Source of the DNA: Planococcus citri
Taxonomy: Eukaryota > Arthropoda > Insecta > Hemiptera > Pseudococcidae
Direction: 5' to 3'
Assembly (NCBI RefSeq): GCF_950023065.1
Contig: NC_088680.1
Span: 59,371,350 to 59,435,349 of the forward strand
Length of the DNA stretch: 64,000 nucleotides
The notes beneath the pieces were generated by a model. It was not told where the DNA came from, did no database searches, and was given only the letters and a program-made list of their open reading frames with translations. Positions 1-14,362 of this stretch are shown here, piece by piece (position 1 is the first letter of the stretch; every line of letters starts with the position of its first letter). The position numbers and the translations under genes were made by a program.

Positions 1-22
1 TTGAATTCATTCATGATTCATG

Positions 23-407
23 TTATCTGATGATTTCATGTACATAAGTATGGAATTGTCATCATTTTCTGAAAAATTTTCATGTCATATTTTTCAGCAT
101 TTTCAATTGTACTGAAATTATTGTTGGTACACCTAATGATTGTAGTCACACCATTTTGAATGTACTTACTTACTATATTTTATCTGATCATGATTTCATG
201 TAGGTACATAAGTATGGCATTGTCATCACTTTCTGAAAAATGTTCAATATTAAGTATATTTTTCAGAATTTTTTTTACATTTTATCAAATTTTAATCGTA
301 ATGTATCATATGTACTTACATTATTCAATACTTCACAGATACATAATTCAATTCTACTAAAATTATTGTTGGTACACCTGATAATTGTATGGTCACACCA
401 TTTTGAA
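23..407. repeat. Diverged tandem duplication
   Basis: Two direct copies, about 23-160 and 182-407. Both share TGATTTCATG, CATAAGTATGG, TTGTCATCA, the ATTATTGTTGGTACACCT block and CACACCATTTTGAA in the same order. The second copy has an insertion of about 70 bp in its middle. Confidence 0.75.
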
Positions 408-3400
408 ATAATACTAGATTTTAATTGTTTGAAAGAGAAATTTCCTCTACCCTCGAGAAAAAAAAATGCTAAGACAAAAAAAAATCTAAAAGAGTATTCA
501 AACATACTTACAATTAGACCATTTTTTTCTCGATCAAGAGCTAAATTCTTGAAAACGTGGACGAATTAATTACAAACATCCTAGGTACCTACCTAATCAT
601 TTTTTTTAAATTAAAAAATATTTAATTTTTGAATTTGCATCTCGTAGGTAAGGTATCATGCATTAAAATAACAATGCACATTGTCATTAATAAAACGCTT
701 GTATGCATTAATATAAATAATACCTTCATTACGATCCTCACTATAGCCTCATATCTGCTTCAACAATATTACTTATTCATTTATATCTCAACGATAGGTA
801 CTTAAGCACTATCCATACATATACAAGATAATCCAGAATAAAGTACATAAGTGGAACTTAGCATACGATTAAATGAATGTACCGTTATCACTCTTCGCTC
901 ATAATATTATTGATGTTAGTACCTAATAATAAGATTATGGTACGAACTGTATTTTGCACATTGAAATACAAACAAAGCTATACAGTAAGTACATATAGCC
1001 ATTATGCACGTGCATCTTATCATACGAGTGTACAGAGATATGTCCTAACCAATGCACATTATCGTAATAAAAAATAAAAAATGAACGTCATCGTCGTACT
1101 TAAACGTACCAACGAATAAAATAGTGGAGTAAAAAAGTTCGGGTACAATTCGACATCATCGCATCGTGTGTAAATATTTTCCTACTACGGTATTCTATAT
1201 CTTGTTTACATATCGTCGAAATGCGATAAATATTTATTTTTCTCATTTTTTTTTTTACAGAGTACAGACTACAGACGCATCTGGATAACGGTCGTAAACA
1301 TTTTTGGCGAACAATTTCTCATCGTATCGTCTTTGGAGTGTATAATCAGTGAAATATTTTTAAAATAGGGAGGGCACTCGTTTTTTTTTTTTTTTTTTTT
1401 TTTTTTAAGAAGTTTTTCACAAAAAAAATGCATTGTTTGGTTTCAGATTCTACGTAGGTAAGTATAATAATAAAGTTCGGGAAATAATTTTTAAATTGGC
1501 TAAAAATGATCCCTTTCCCTAAACTCACTCAATATCATTTGACAAATTTCCAATTTCTCAATAACACAGACAGGTTTGTCAAACATGCACAGGTAGACCC
1601 ACATTTGAAATAAATTAGCCTTCTATTCATTATTCAATCTTCAACCTATAACTGATCGAATTGAATAACGAAAATGTTATTTATGTTTCATCTTATATAT
1701 ATTATACGTATCTATTATTAAGCAAATAAAAATAAATCCCACCCCAAAAAGCGCAGCTATTCTACATGTTTTGCCAAAAGAACTTACACAATGGACCACC
1801 ATGTATCGCAACACTTTTATCAAAACACCGCACCTGAGCATCGTCTGCCCTTGTTCAAATAAACCGAGTCTCTTTTTCGAAAAATATGCCCTATAAACTT
1901 GATTAAAGACGTCATTACGTTGACTAAAAGGTTCAAAAGCCAGAATAGTTTTCCATTTTATTTGGAAATTCATTCGTGTTTAACGTTTATAGTACTCGTA
2001 CATATACATATTATAGTATCAATAAGCTGACCAGAAAAGATTACTTCATATGTAGGTAATAGGTATAGAGAAGGTCTCTCATCGCGAGCCTATTATTACG
2101 CATAAACAAACGTTAGGCATAAGAAAAAAAAAGAAGGACCACCCGCATCGTTAGGCTATATCGTATTCGGATGGAGATGGACACTATTTTGTATTCGCTG
2201 CTAGCTTGTTACATATATACCTTACCTACCTGACGTGCGAGGAGGATAAAAAATAGGTGGGAATGGACCCGCATCTTTAAATATCGATAATTCATCATTT
2301 TTCATTAATTTATTTCCGTTTTTTTTTCTATACTTATGATATTGGTGGCTAGTACGATGATGGAAATTAAAAATCGTGAAATCTCGGATCTATCTCTCGT
2401 GAGAAGATTCTCGTACACGTTTTTAGTATAGGAAATGAACCCTTGAAAATGCTACGCTTTTATGCTGCGTAGAGATTAATTACGAAGTAATTTTCCAATA
2501 GTGTCTGCCTCTACATCTTAAACGGATACGAACTACGAAGCTGTTCACAAAGATGTAGGTATCTTTTTTTTATCTTTTTTGGTATTTACCTATATAATAT
2601 TTATGACATGGAATTACAATTTGTCTTATGTGTGAAGCATTTCAATCCAAAAATTCTGAGTTTGGATTTAAAAAAAAAAAAAAAAAAAAAAACTCAATTG
2701 ATGATTTCTACTAATTATGATAAATAAAAAAATTAAATTAAAGTCTATCATGTTAATTAAACTCGCACTTTTTTCAATTTGCTCCAAGTCTAGAAATAGA
2801 CAGATACAAAACCAGCTCCAGCTCCAGCTTCAGGCATTGGTACCTAGATATGAAAAATAAATTAAAATCATCACAAACAGATTGAAATTAAGTCACCTAA
2901 AGGCTAAAAAGAAGCACAAAACGTACAGAAGCATATTACAAACAAATAAACAATACAGGTCCAACCCATCTAGATGTATTACTATCTATCTGGGCTAGTT
3001 GTCTGTTTCATTTCCATTTTGATAAAAGTATAAAGGTAGGTATATTCACATTGGTGATAATTCGACGAACAATGAAGAATAAGTAAATCTTACAATGTGC
3101 CAAAGGGTGATAAAAACGATAAATTGAATAGAGAATCAAATTACAAGACTTACAAGACTACATACGATATAAGAAAATGTATGTGAAGTATTCGATCGAT
3201 AAAAAAAAAAAAATGAACTACGAATAACTTTTATAGATACATCTACACCTACTTCATGGATGAAAAATGTTATTCGTGTTGTAGTAATATTTGCATAAAA
3301 TATAAGTATTTATGCACTTATACATACCTTATCTACTTATGCATTTATTTAACTAAAATGTTGTACGATTTTCTGCAGTGATAAGATTCTCATGAAATTA

Positions 3401-4500
3401 AACACGAATCGTGTTATACAATCGTGTCGTTAAATTTAAAGTGGGTATGATCGTAAAGCTTCAATTTATTTTACCTACGTTACGTCTTGATAGCGTACCT
3501 AATTGATAAAGTCATAAAACAGGTACGAAAATTATACGTTTTATCATAATTTTTTCCTTGCACAGATTAATTCCAGGTTTGATAATCTGGATTATGCATT
3601 TTTTTTGCTCAGAACATAGCATCATTTCAATTTTTTAATAATCTACTACCCTCTTCTCCCCAAATGTTAACTTTGTCTGAAAAATAAAATCTAAAAATTA
3701 ATTTAGAAATTCGGAGGATTACTTTGGAAAATGAATCTATCGCGTTCGATCAATGTTTTTCACGATAAAACAGGCCCGAATGAACTAAGGACAAAAGTTT
3801 TCGAAAATTTGTATTTTCATATGTAAAAGAGCTTTGTTTTTTTTTAGTTTCAAAACTTAAGAATTTAAATTATGGTTTTTTTGTTTTAGATATTTCAACT
3901 TTGAAAAAAAGAAGCAAACAGGCCTGAACGAAGTCAGGGCAAAATCTTTCGAAAATTTGAGTTTCGAGAAGTATAAAAGGCCTGGGCGAAGCGAAAGCCG
4001 AAGTTTTCACAAATAATATTATTCAAAGTAAATAATATATATAGATTATTGGGTAAATACCTCCCACTTTTTTTTTTTTACAAGAAGTCAATTTCTCCAC
4101 ATTTCGCATTTTTGAAAGTCAAATACAAATTAAGTATCTACTTTCTGGCTACCTATTATGAAAAATAGCTTCCTCACCAAGTCGAAAATTTTTTGAAATT
4201 TGCCAGCTTTATCAAAAATTTGTCAACTTTGCTAAAATTTGCCGACTTTTTTCAAAATTTGACAACTGGGTGGGGAGTGGTTCGCCCTCTTAAGTTTTGT
4301 CCCGGAAATGATAATCAAAATTTGGGTTTGCTGCTTGTGAATAATCTTCAAAATATTGCCATTTACTCGTATTTATTTATAAAACATTAACTTATTGAAA
4401 AACGACAAAAATTTGCGGAAATGTCTTAAAATTTGGGTAAAATTTTGCTTAAATCATTCAGATTACTGAAAATTGTTAAAAATTAAGGGTACTAATATTT
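408..4500. other. Gene-free AT-rich stretch
   Basis: No coding exon recognised. It holds a 26-T run at about 1381-1406, an A-run near 2670-2690, many TAGGTA words, and from about 3900 degenerate copies of the GAGCGAAGC repeat word. A 98-codon minus-strand frame (1677-1973) is open but resembles nothing known. Confidence 0.5.
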
Positions 4501-4501
4501 T

Positions 4502-5506
4502 GCACGACCAAAAAAACAAGTATCACGACGAGCATACGTAACGACCAAAAAGGCTGAATGAACGACAATCAAATATCAACTTTCACGCCAGGATAAAGCC
4601 CGACAGTAAAGTAGGTAGGAACGACGGAGGATGTAGTATGAGATAACAATAAACACGACTGCATAACATTATTCACGACGAACAAAAAATAATAAAATTT
4701 CACCCAAATTATCATGATTTCAAGAGATGAAAACCCAATTCACTGCTATTTTTAAAAATTTTAATGTTCCAATTTTAGTCTTTGTTTTACTCATCTGGCG
4801 AGAAAATGTACTAGTTTCAGTCTTTTTCTTCAACTTGTTCATCATTTTTGAAAGAGTACTGGAAAAAATATGATTTTTCACATAATTATTTCCAGCTGTT
4901 TTGACCAAAATTACGCAAAAAAAAAGTCACTGCAAAAAGGTCTTATAATTTTGTTTTTTCAAATGCATATGGATAAAAAAGGGAATGACTTAAAATTAAA
5001 AATATGATAAAAATGTTTTCCGAGACCCTGATGTGGACCTTCAATACACATTTTCAAAATTTCGAAAAAATAATTTCAAGTACCTTAAATCTGGATCGAA
5101 ACTTTCAAATGCCAATTTGAAAAAAAATAATAGGCGTTCCATTGGGGCAGAAAAGGAAGAGGGGCCGACCCACAAAGGCTACAAAAGCCCTTCTACTTCA
5201 ATGAATATTTATTCGTACTTGGTTTTTTAACCTTTTTTTTGTATTTCCAATCAAATTTTAGCATTTTTTAAATTTTTAATTTCGTCGGTAATATGTATTT
5301 TTCTGACTTTGAAATGTCGTCGTTGTTCGCCTTAAATGACAGGTGAAAGTAATAAAATGTCGTGAATTTATTTATTTGTTGTTGAATGACTTATCTCGTC
5401 GTGCGAAACCATTTTTGGTCGGGTAAACCTTTTTTGGTCGGGAATGCATTTTTCAGCCGTGAAACTTTGAAACGCTTGTCGTGATACTTGTTTTTTTGGT
5501 CGTGCG
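4502..5506. mobile_element. Foldback element F1 (about 1 kb, CACGACC termini)
   Basis: The termini are a 32-bp inverted repeat: GCACGACCAAAAAAACAAGT at 4502 and its complement ending at 5506, with one or two mismatches over the full arms. Further short inverted matches (CACGACGAAC/GTTCGCC, GAAC/CGAC-rich blocks) continue inward. No transposase frame inside. The interior includes ordinary AT-rich DNA. No clear target-site duplication. Confidence 0.7.
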
Positions 5507-8500
5507 ATTAAATGGCACCCAAAAATTAATCAAATACATTTTCAAATTTGAACATTATTTCGTCAAAAATGCAGAAAGTGCGATAAAAATTTTTAAATTA
5601 ATTTCTCAGTCTCTTAAAAACTTCCACAAATTGATGAATTAGCAAAATTGAACAATGCTTTGCGAAAATTGTTCAAAAACTCATTCAATTAGTGATCAAA
5701 TTAAAATACATTTATGTAAATTATGTAGCTTGAAGTAAACTGAAACTTGATAAAACATCGCAAGAATCCAGCAAAATATCAATGCTCGATTTTTTTTAAA
5801 TCTCGAAGATTATTAAATTTGTCAAAAATGCAGAATTGCAAAAAGTTTATAAAAATTGTCAAATTGACTTTTCAGCAATTAAAAATTGCCATAAATTGAT
5901 TAAAAAAATCAACAAAATTGAACAAACTTTGAGAAAATTGCATAAAAATTTGTTAAAATGTGACGAAAATAGTAGTTGAAAAATTACATGAAAAATTTGG
6001 TAAAATATCTCAAAATTTGCGTGAATAAATGGTGAGAAAATGCTCGAATTTTAAATAAATTGTAGAAAATGACGAAAAATTGATCAAATATCATCAAACT
6101 TGAATGAAATTTTGTAAAAAAAAAAAAAACTAGGAACGGAAAAATCACGAAACACGAAAAAATGGACATAAAAATTTGATGAAAATTACTAAAAAATTGA
6201 TTTTTTTTAGGTTGGAAGATGTTTTGATGGTTTAGACATGTTTCAGATTTGAAAATTGATTTTTAGCGATTCAAAGTTTTAAAGATGAAAGCAAAGTAGA
6301 TTATTGGCCCGAGCGAATTCAGCGAAGGCAAAAGCTCTCAAAAATGAATAATTCAAGAAAGTGAAAACCCAAATTTTCAAATTTGAACAGCATTCATTTT
6401 CACAGATTCTAATTTTTGAAAAATGGAAGTAGATTTAGCAGGGCGAAGAATGGACAAATGCTCTCGAAAATTTATAATTCAAAAAACTGAAAAACCACAT
6501 TTTTGATGTACTCGTAGGAGACGATTTTGCTGATTTTACATTTTTAAAAATTTGAACAACGTAAACTCTTAGAATTTATTCCAAAATTGGGCGTAAAAAG
6601 CATCGCAATTATACACGCCCAGCATAAGAAAATGTAAAAAAAAATCCAAGAAACAGAAGTTATTTGGGCTCGAGCGAAGCAAGGGTAAGAGCTGTCAAAA
6701 ATATTTATAGGTAATTCAAGATAGCAAAAAATCATATTTTTGAAAATAATTAGGTAAGTATGTATTTATCGTTGTCCATCAACAAATTTTCAAAGTAATT
6801 TTATCAACGCTGGGCCCCCATGTCTAAAACAGAAGCTAAATTGAGGTTTTTGAAATGAGGAGGGGGAGGGGTGGTGTCGACTAATGTGGGAGAAAAGGAT
6901 CAATTTTACCAAATCACTCATGAAATGTTTTTATTTTCTGCCTTAGGGCGAGAGCTTCTGAAAATTTTCATTTGTGAGATGCTTAGAAGCGAGTTTTTTT
7001 TTTAAATGCGAGGAGTTTATTTTTCGGTTCCTGAAATTTTGGAATTTGAATGATTTTTTTTTTGGAACTTTGAAAAAGAAAAGTGAACAGACTCGAGCGA
7101 AGCTTATCTTTCGAAAGGTATAAAAACGATGTTTCTGTTATGTGAGAACGAGGAGTTTATTCTTTGGTTTTAAAATTTTAGAATTTGAATGTTGTTTTTT
7201 TTTTGAAAGAAGTTGATTCTGAAAAAGAAAACAGAACAGGCCCAAGCGAGGGCGAAAGCTCTCGAAAAATTGTATTTCGAGAGGCATAAAAAACAATGTT
7301 TTTTGTGAATTTATGTTTTAGCTTTTAACTTGATTTTTTTTAGAAATTAGGGCTTTTGCTTTTGAAAATTTGTGTTTCGAGAAAAAAATGTTTTCCTTTC
7401 ATCACATGCCCTTATTTTTTGGACCCTCCAGAAAGTGCGGGCCTGGGACAAACTGCCTCCTTTGCCCCCCCCATGGAACTATAGTTCCATGCCCCCCCCC
7501 AACTTATCGATGACCCCTGGATTCAATTTAAAACTCCACAATTCTTTTCGAAAAGAACAACAATTTTTTAAGGAGCTGCACAATATGTGTCTAAGCTGCA
7601 CGTTTTATTGACCCATGTGAAAATTGATTCAAATCACATAATTTTGATTCGAATCGCGGTTGGGATTGTCCGATCCCCACCATTCTTGTATGGAAATCAT
7701 TTTTAAATTTTCAAAATTGATTTCGATGGTAAAAAATTATGGGAAAAATAACAAAATTTGTCAGAATTAAAAAAATTTTTTCTCCACAAAAATTTAAGAG
7801 TCGAGTCTCATTAATTTCAATTTCTTTTTACAATTTTTTCCATTCAATTTTTTTAAAATGTTACCAAAAAAGCACTTTTTCCTCACTTTGGAAAAATAAA
7901 TAAAAATTGATCATTTAGCCTGTTTTTTTTTTTTTTTTTTTGTAACACTCGTCTTTCACATTATTTTATTGCTACAACGAATTAAGAAAAACAACCTCCA
8001 TTATGTGAAAAAAATTAGTTAATCTCGATGTTTTTTCCATCGCATCCAGTCTCTCATTCGCGTTCCGAAACCTATCACGATAAAATTTGTTTAATTTGTT
8101 AGAACAAAGTAAGGCCGCAATTTAAATTTGTATGCACATCGGTCGCATATATGTATAGTAGATGCATTTTAATAAGTATAATACTATCATATCGTTATTT
8201 TAGAAGACATTTCATGGATGCACGAGAGAGAGAACCATACGTAAGTAATTCAAAGATATAGTGCCGCCATCCGAGCCATACTACCTAAGAATTTCTTATA
8301 AGCCTCCCTTTCTCCACCTCTTGTTCACCCTTTGTCTTGGATGCCGCTTCCTTTTGACCATTTCTAAGTCTTTGAAGAATACCGACTGGTTCTGACAAAA
8401 AAAGAGCGACCGCACTCGTAATAAAAACTACCTTACCTAATGCGTCCATAACGCGTGCTTGCGTTGCCCCCGTTTCCCTTCATCTCTTTATCGTAGGTAC

Positions 8501-11102
8501 GGATAAATTCAACGTTTATTTTATCTTTTTCTTTTGTCAGATTTTTTTTATATTGACACTCGCCTGTGAGACATTTTTTTCACATCTTGATCTCATCTAT
8601 CTATAAATTTATGTATAAACGTTTTTCACCACCGAATTAAACGCGTTCTACAACATTCTTACAAATTCGCCAGGCCAAACTACCTATGCTATTGAATCTG
8701 TGATTTTTTTTTCAGCCAGCATTTCATACAATGTTAAAATGGTACATTTTATATTTAAGTACTGTAATTTTACAGATTCGTGTGTCTCGAAAAAAAAAAG
8801 TAATTGCGAACCTGGCTATTATGGATTATGGAATTTAAAATTGTATCTATAGATAGACTACCTACTTACCTGTACTTTAGTAATTTTTTTATCGCACGAA
8901 TTAGTCTGTATTTTTAAATTCTCTTACAACAATACCTACCTCTTCTGAAATGATCATCGTGTAATAATTCGCAGACATCCTTTTAATATATGATTACTTG
9001 GAATAAAATGGCGAATTTATCGCATCAGTCACGATGCATGTTGTCTTATTATTCGTATAGCAATAATCGGTCTAAAACTCACGTTTTTTTATCATGATCA
9101 TGAAAAACTCCCCTTCGCATAAGCTCATAATGTTTATAATTTCAAGCAGACGGTTTTGATTCTTGAGTTATGGTTTATAATTTACAAATGTTCACGATTT
9201 TAGTGCAATTTTTCAGCGACCAGACCGCGGAGAATGAATATGAAAAAAACTGGACCAAATGTTTTTCACGATAATCGAGATTTTTTTTCAGTATAATTTG
9301 GAATAATTTATCAGTTGCATGCAGACATTTGTTGCATCGTGATTGAGATTACTTTTGCGATAATTAAACCGTGATCGTGTTAAAAGCCGAACGAAAAGAA
9401 AAGGATTTCCAAGTACTTACCTATCAATAATCATGCATTGAAGTCTGAAGCAAATAATCGTATTTTAGATATGTATACCTATTTTTTTTTTTTTTTTTTT
9501 TTTTAAATCATTCATGAAAATTTATATTCTGTATTATGTTGGAATTTTTTTTGTTCCAATTTTATTCGCATAGATACCAGATGAGATAAGTGAGTAGACA
9601 GATGCTTGTGAATGAATACAGATCCAAGTATAGTCTAACAAATCTGCCGTTAGAAAAATTGCATCACTGAAACCAAATGGAAATTAACGTTACCTACCTC
9701 AGAATTCAATTATAGATACAGACATTGAGGTGCTTCTTCATCATACCTAATACATATCTACACAAGAAAAAGATTCGATTTCGTTTCAGTAACAATAGAC
9801 GACTCCCGTTTTATTAAATTAAAAAATGACTGAAAACAACCAAAATATAAATAAAAGATAACAATAGTCGAAGAAGGTTTACAATAGGTGTGGAATCATC
9901 GACTATAATTAATTAATTTTGCACGGGATTATTTATTATGAAATCAGTTAGGTACCGAAATACGCTTAGTTTATTACCTTCTTCCGTTTTTTTTTGTGAA
10001 AAAATCGATTTGAAATTACCTAATTTTTACGGTTGTGATTCCCATGACGAACAAAACGTCAAAATATTTTACGAGTGAAGAAATTAATGCGAAATTTCGA
10101 TTAGTCTAGTTTGCTGAGGCTTTCAACATCCTGAATGGCTATAAGGTTACTTTGAATTATTTATTTTCATTTGCAAATACGACGCTGACTGTAACGAATC
10201 CTCGAAATATAATTTTTAGAAAGTTAGAGGGGAGGAAGGAGGTCTTAGAAAATTACATGATTATTATGGAAGCAGTTTTTTAAAAAATTCAAAAAATTTA
10301 CCTTGACCAGTCATTCGAAAGTGTTTGAATTTTGAGCAAAATATGTAGGTAACCTATGAGAAAAGTGAATAAAACATTTAAAGTGGATGGGATTAAGGGC
10401 TAATATGTGCAGCTGGACACATATTGTGCAGTTCCAAAAAATTGTGCAGTTGCGAGAAATAATATACTCGTAATTTTAAACATTTATTTAAGGAAAACGA
10501 CAAACACCTACCTATCTATTTATTTTCAAAAATATGATTTTTTCTTTCCTGATTTTTTTTTATGAGAGCTTTTGCCCTCGCTTCGCTCGATCCAATTTAT
10601 TGCGACTTGCTTTCATATTTTTCAAACTTTGAATTTAAAAAAATTAATTTTTAAATCTGAAAATTTTCCGAACCAAGAAAACATGAAAAAAGAAATGGTT
10701 TTTACTCTCTTGAATTACGAATTTTTTGAGACCTTTCGGTTTCACTTCGCTCGGATTATAATCTATATTTGTTTTTCGAAATTGGGATTTTAATTTAATG
10801 CTTAATTTTGTATTTTTACGTACCTATTTTTTATAACCCTTGTAAATATGACTACTTGCAACATTTTATATGTAGTAAATTCGTGAATTTTTGGTTAATT
10901 TCATTGATTTTCATGACTTGACGTAGGTATTTTCAAGACTTTTCACGCATTTATTGCCAAATATTACTGAAATTTTTCAATTTTTGATTATAATGATCGA
11001 TTTTTGTTCGTTTTTTAAAAAATTACAATTCTTTTTTGGTGATTTTCATTTGGTTTAAGGATTATTTATAGCGGCCATTTCAAATAGCAGCAAAAAATAG
11101 GT
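5507..11102. other. Repeat-rich gene desert
   Basis: 5560-6170 is an A-rich degenerate repeat built on AAAATTG-type words. 6300-7400 carries at least five copies of the GAGCGAAGC word with flanking GAGTTTATTTTT blocks. 7472-7491 is a perfect 20-bp palindrome between C-tracts. T-runs occur near 7921 and 9481. No exon seen. Confidence 0.5.
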
Positions 11103-12271
11103 GAACCCAAACATTATTGCGATCAAAGGTTTTTTTGGTGAATATTGTGTAGGGTGGTGTGCCAAGGTGTGCTGAACAACATACTAAAAGTCCCCGCCCC
11201 TACCTCTCGAGATACCCCCCCCCCAACAGTGGATCAAAGCCCTCCAAAATCAGTTTTTTGTCAAAAACTTCTGAAATATCAACTTTTGAGTAAAATGAGC
11301 TGAGTGATAATTTCATCTCCTCTCCAATAACTATCAAATGAGCTGTCCACCAACTCCCTAGCCCCAAGGGGGGTGGTGCTTCGACACCTCAAAGTGACGT
11401 AATTTTAATATTTTTACATTTTATGACTTGGGACTTGGAACCTGTTCTAATTGATTAAATTGAGTCAAACTTGGGGAATGGGATCCTTTTTAAGAGCTAG
11501 AGTTGACCTCTGGAGTGGGGAGGGTCAAAGTTCGAAATTACTAAAAGGTCATTTTTTTGGAGGGGCATAATATGACCCCAAATGGGTGAAAAGGGTCAAA
11601 AATCGTATCATTAGTCAGTACCCCCATTGTGATCAACATATCCAAATTTCAGCTTCCTAGAACATCCCCAATGCTTTTAAGGTGGAAAAAACCAAAAATA
11701 GGGGCAAAATAAAGGGGGGGTTCGAACTTAAATTTACCTCAAATGAGGCGGGGATGATCCAGGAAGCTGAAATTTGAATATGTTGATCACAATGGGGGTA
11801 CTGACCAATGGTATGATTTTTGACCATTTCCACCCATTTGGGGTCATATTATGCACCTCCAAAAAAAAGACCTTTTGGTAATTTCCAACTTTGACCCTCC
11901 CCATTTCCCAAGTTTGACTCAATTTAATCAATTAGAACAGGTTCCAAGTCTCAAGTCATATAATGTAAAAACATTAAAATTACGTCACTTGGAGGGGTCG
12001 TAGCACCACCCCCCTTGGGGCTAGGGAGTTGGTTGTTAGCTCATTTGATAGGTATTGGAGAGGAGATGAAATTATCACTCAGCTCATTTTACTCAAAAGT
12101 TGATATTTCGGAAGTTTTTGACAAAAAACTGATTTTGGGGGGCTTTGATCCACCGGGGGGGGGGTTAGCTCGTGGGGCAGGGGCGGGTGGACTTTTAGTA
12201 TGTTGTTCAGCACACCACCCTACACAATATTCACCAAAAAAACCTTTGATCGCAATTATGTTTGGGTCAAA
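11103..12271. mobile_element. Foldback element A1: near-complete inverted repeat, ~560-bp arms
   Basis: The left arm (11103 to about 11665) reads GACCCAAAC-like, then GCGATCAAAGG, TTTTTTGGTGAATATTGTGTAGG and so on, and reappears reverse-complemented from about 11755 to 12271 in exactly the opposite order. Shared landmarks include CTAGCCCCAAGGGGGGTGGTGC, GTACCCCCATTGTGATCAACATA-type and AGCTTCCTAG-type blocks (quoted in part). The spacer is about 90 bp. Open frames within it are by-products of the repeat. A second, one-armed copy lies at 32972-33706. Confidence 0.85.
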
Positions 12272-14362
12272 TTGCAATTTGCATTTTGACTGGGCTATTA
12301 CATAGTTCGTAATTCCAACATAATTTCAGGAATATTTCATGAAATTTTTGGCAAATTTTGTTAAAACGTTTTGTTATTTTTTTGCAAGTTTTATAGAAAC
12401 TTCATGATTTTATTCCATTTTTTTTCTTTTTGATCAATTTTTCAAAAAATTTTGCTCTTGCAATTGCAAGAAATGATTCAATGTGTTATCGTTAGATTTA
12501 GAGGGTGGACTACTGTAAGTGAAAGGTGAAGAATGATCTCCTTAGTGATTTGGTCAATAAATATCCCTTCAGCGGGGAAATTTATCAAATACTTAGCTAG
12601 ATTGCTAGTTCGGATAGGCATTAGTCTCGAATAATCCAATCAATTCTAACGTATCGTACCATGTTAGAACGTGGGCTTTTTGTGAAAGAACTGAAATTTC
12701 AATTTTCCGAAATATCTCATCATGGGAGGGAAACCATGACCGAATATTTTTTTCGCAAACCAAAATCAAAGGACCTCTACTTGGATGGAATATTGTCGAA
12801 CTGATAAATGGAATGCCATTTTCTAAAGACTTCGTAAAGTGAAGTAGTAACGGAGGGGAAGACAGAAATCCATCATTTACCCAAAATTGAAAAAATGATC
12901 GTGTGATGTACCTTTTTCTCGAAATTTTTAAGGCACTGAGCTGGAAAATGAACTTTTTTTCGATCTGACCCTTCAGGGTACTCTCCATTGGAATTAAAAT
13001 TTGGTCACAAAGTATGAAAAAAGCTGAAATTTTAAGCCTTTTTAACCGTCACCATCATGCTCCACTTTTAACTCAAAAAAAAAAAAAAAATGAAATAGGT
13101 GACAACGTAAAATTTTAAATTTTAAATCTAGCTCCATTCATTCTCTCACCTACACACCAAAAAATGCGGCTAGAAATTTTGAGAATCATTTTCGATCTTT
13201 TTTTCGAAATTCGAACTTAAAAATCTGTTTGTTGAAATGTTTGTAAATTAGGTAGGTAGTCAGGTAGGTATAACTACTTTATTTCCGATGAAAATTGAAA
13301 TAGGTCGAAATTTTAGCGTTTTTTTTTTGCATAGGCTTACTTATCATTCAGTTGTTGAAAAGTGAAGTCCTCTAAAGTTTTCGTTGCTATTTTGTCTGCT
13401 GATGAGAAGTGAAAGCCGAAAGGAAGTGATCCCTTAATATTAAATAACCGCCACAAATCTTAGTTTCTGGATCAATATAATTTTTTTTTTAAAATTTTTT
13501 CTTGAGTGAAAATCTACTTTATTTTGTTAAAACAATGAATGCAATGCTCAAAGTAAACACCCATCAACTTCTACTTATTGCCAACTGATTATGAAATTTT
13601 TTGATTGTTAGTTAGGTAATAGGTAGGTATATTGTACTAGCTACATAGATGCAAAAATGTCACGTCATAAGTCTAATCAAACAGACGCTCATTTTTATAC
13701 TCTCAATTCATTTTACCTATTTTATATTTTTCTTATTTTCTCACATCTGCTGAATATACGAAATCCGTTTGTTCGTCGTCTCAGTGGAACCTTTACCTAT
13801 ATAATAAAAGAGAACAATCCTTCGCTACCTTTATAACCCACCGACTTCTTTTGGGTCATTTTATTTTCCTTTTTCATAAAGATACATAGGTATACCTAGC
13901 CCTTTCACAGATCTAATGTGAAAATAAGTGTGATGAGAAAATAAACATATGGTTCATTCATAATTAATGAAAGAAGTCAAATCTGTTAGGTATAATATAA
14001 ATTGTGAAATGGGTCGGGGACTCAGGGATAGTACCAAGTAATAGAAATATATGTAGATATCAACCTGGGAGAAGTTTTTTTCAGGAGCCAAATGTGTATA
14101 CACAAGAAAGGAGTCCCGTTTCTAGATCCTAGGGCCCAGGTAGGTAAGTCATCTGGTCATTTAATTTTATAAACATTGAAAAATCGGTATAAATATTGAG
14201 TAATGACAGAATAATGCTAGGGTCAGGTAAGATAACAACAGGTGGGGGGAGCAGGAAGTATATTAATAGGTACACGCCTCATTTATATCATGTACCTAAC
14301 ATTTGCAATATAATTTCCAATAAGTAAATTAATCATTTGATTAAATTATAAGTTATTACAAA
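12272..14362. other. Gene-free stretch
   Basis: Contains an open minus-strand frame of 127 codons (12605-12988) without recognisable family, splice or promoter support. Otherwise AT-rich with A/T runs near 13080 and 13490 and TAGGTA words. Nothing else seen. Confidence 0.4.

Noticed and set aside
1677..1973. 98-codon minus-strand open frame
   Set aside because: No family recognised and no splice or promoter support.
12015..12305. Overlapping frames on both strands in A1
   Set aside because: By-products of the right arm of the foldback element.
12605..12988. 127-codon minus-strand open frame
   Set aside because: No recognisable family, no splice or promoter context; hydrophilic AT-driven composition. 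Kept only as a note.
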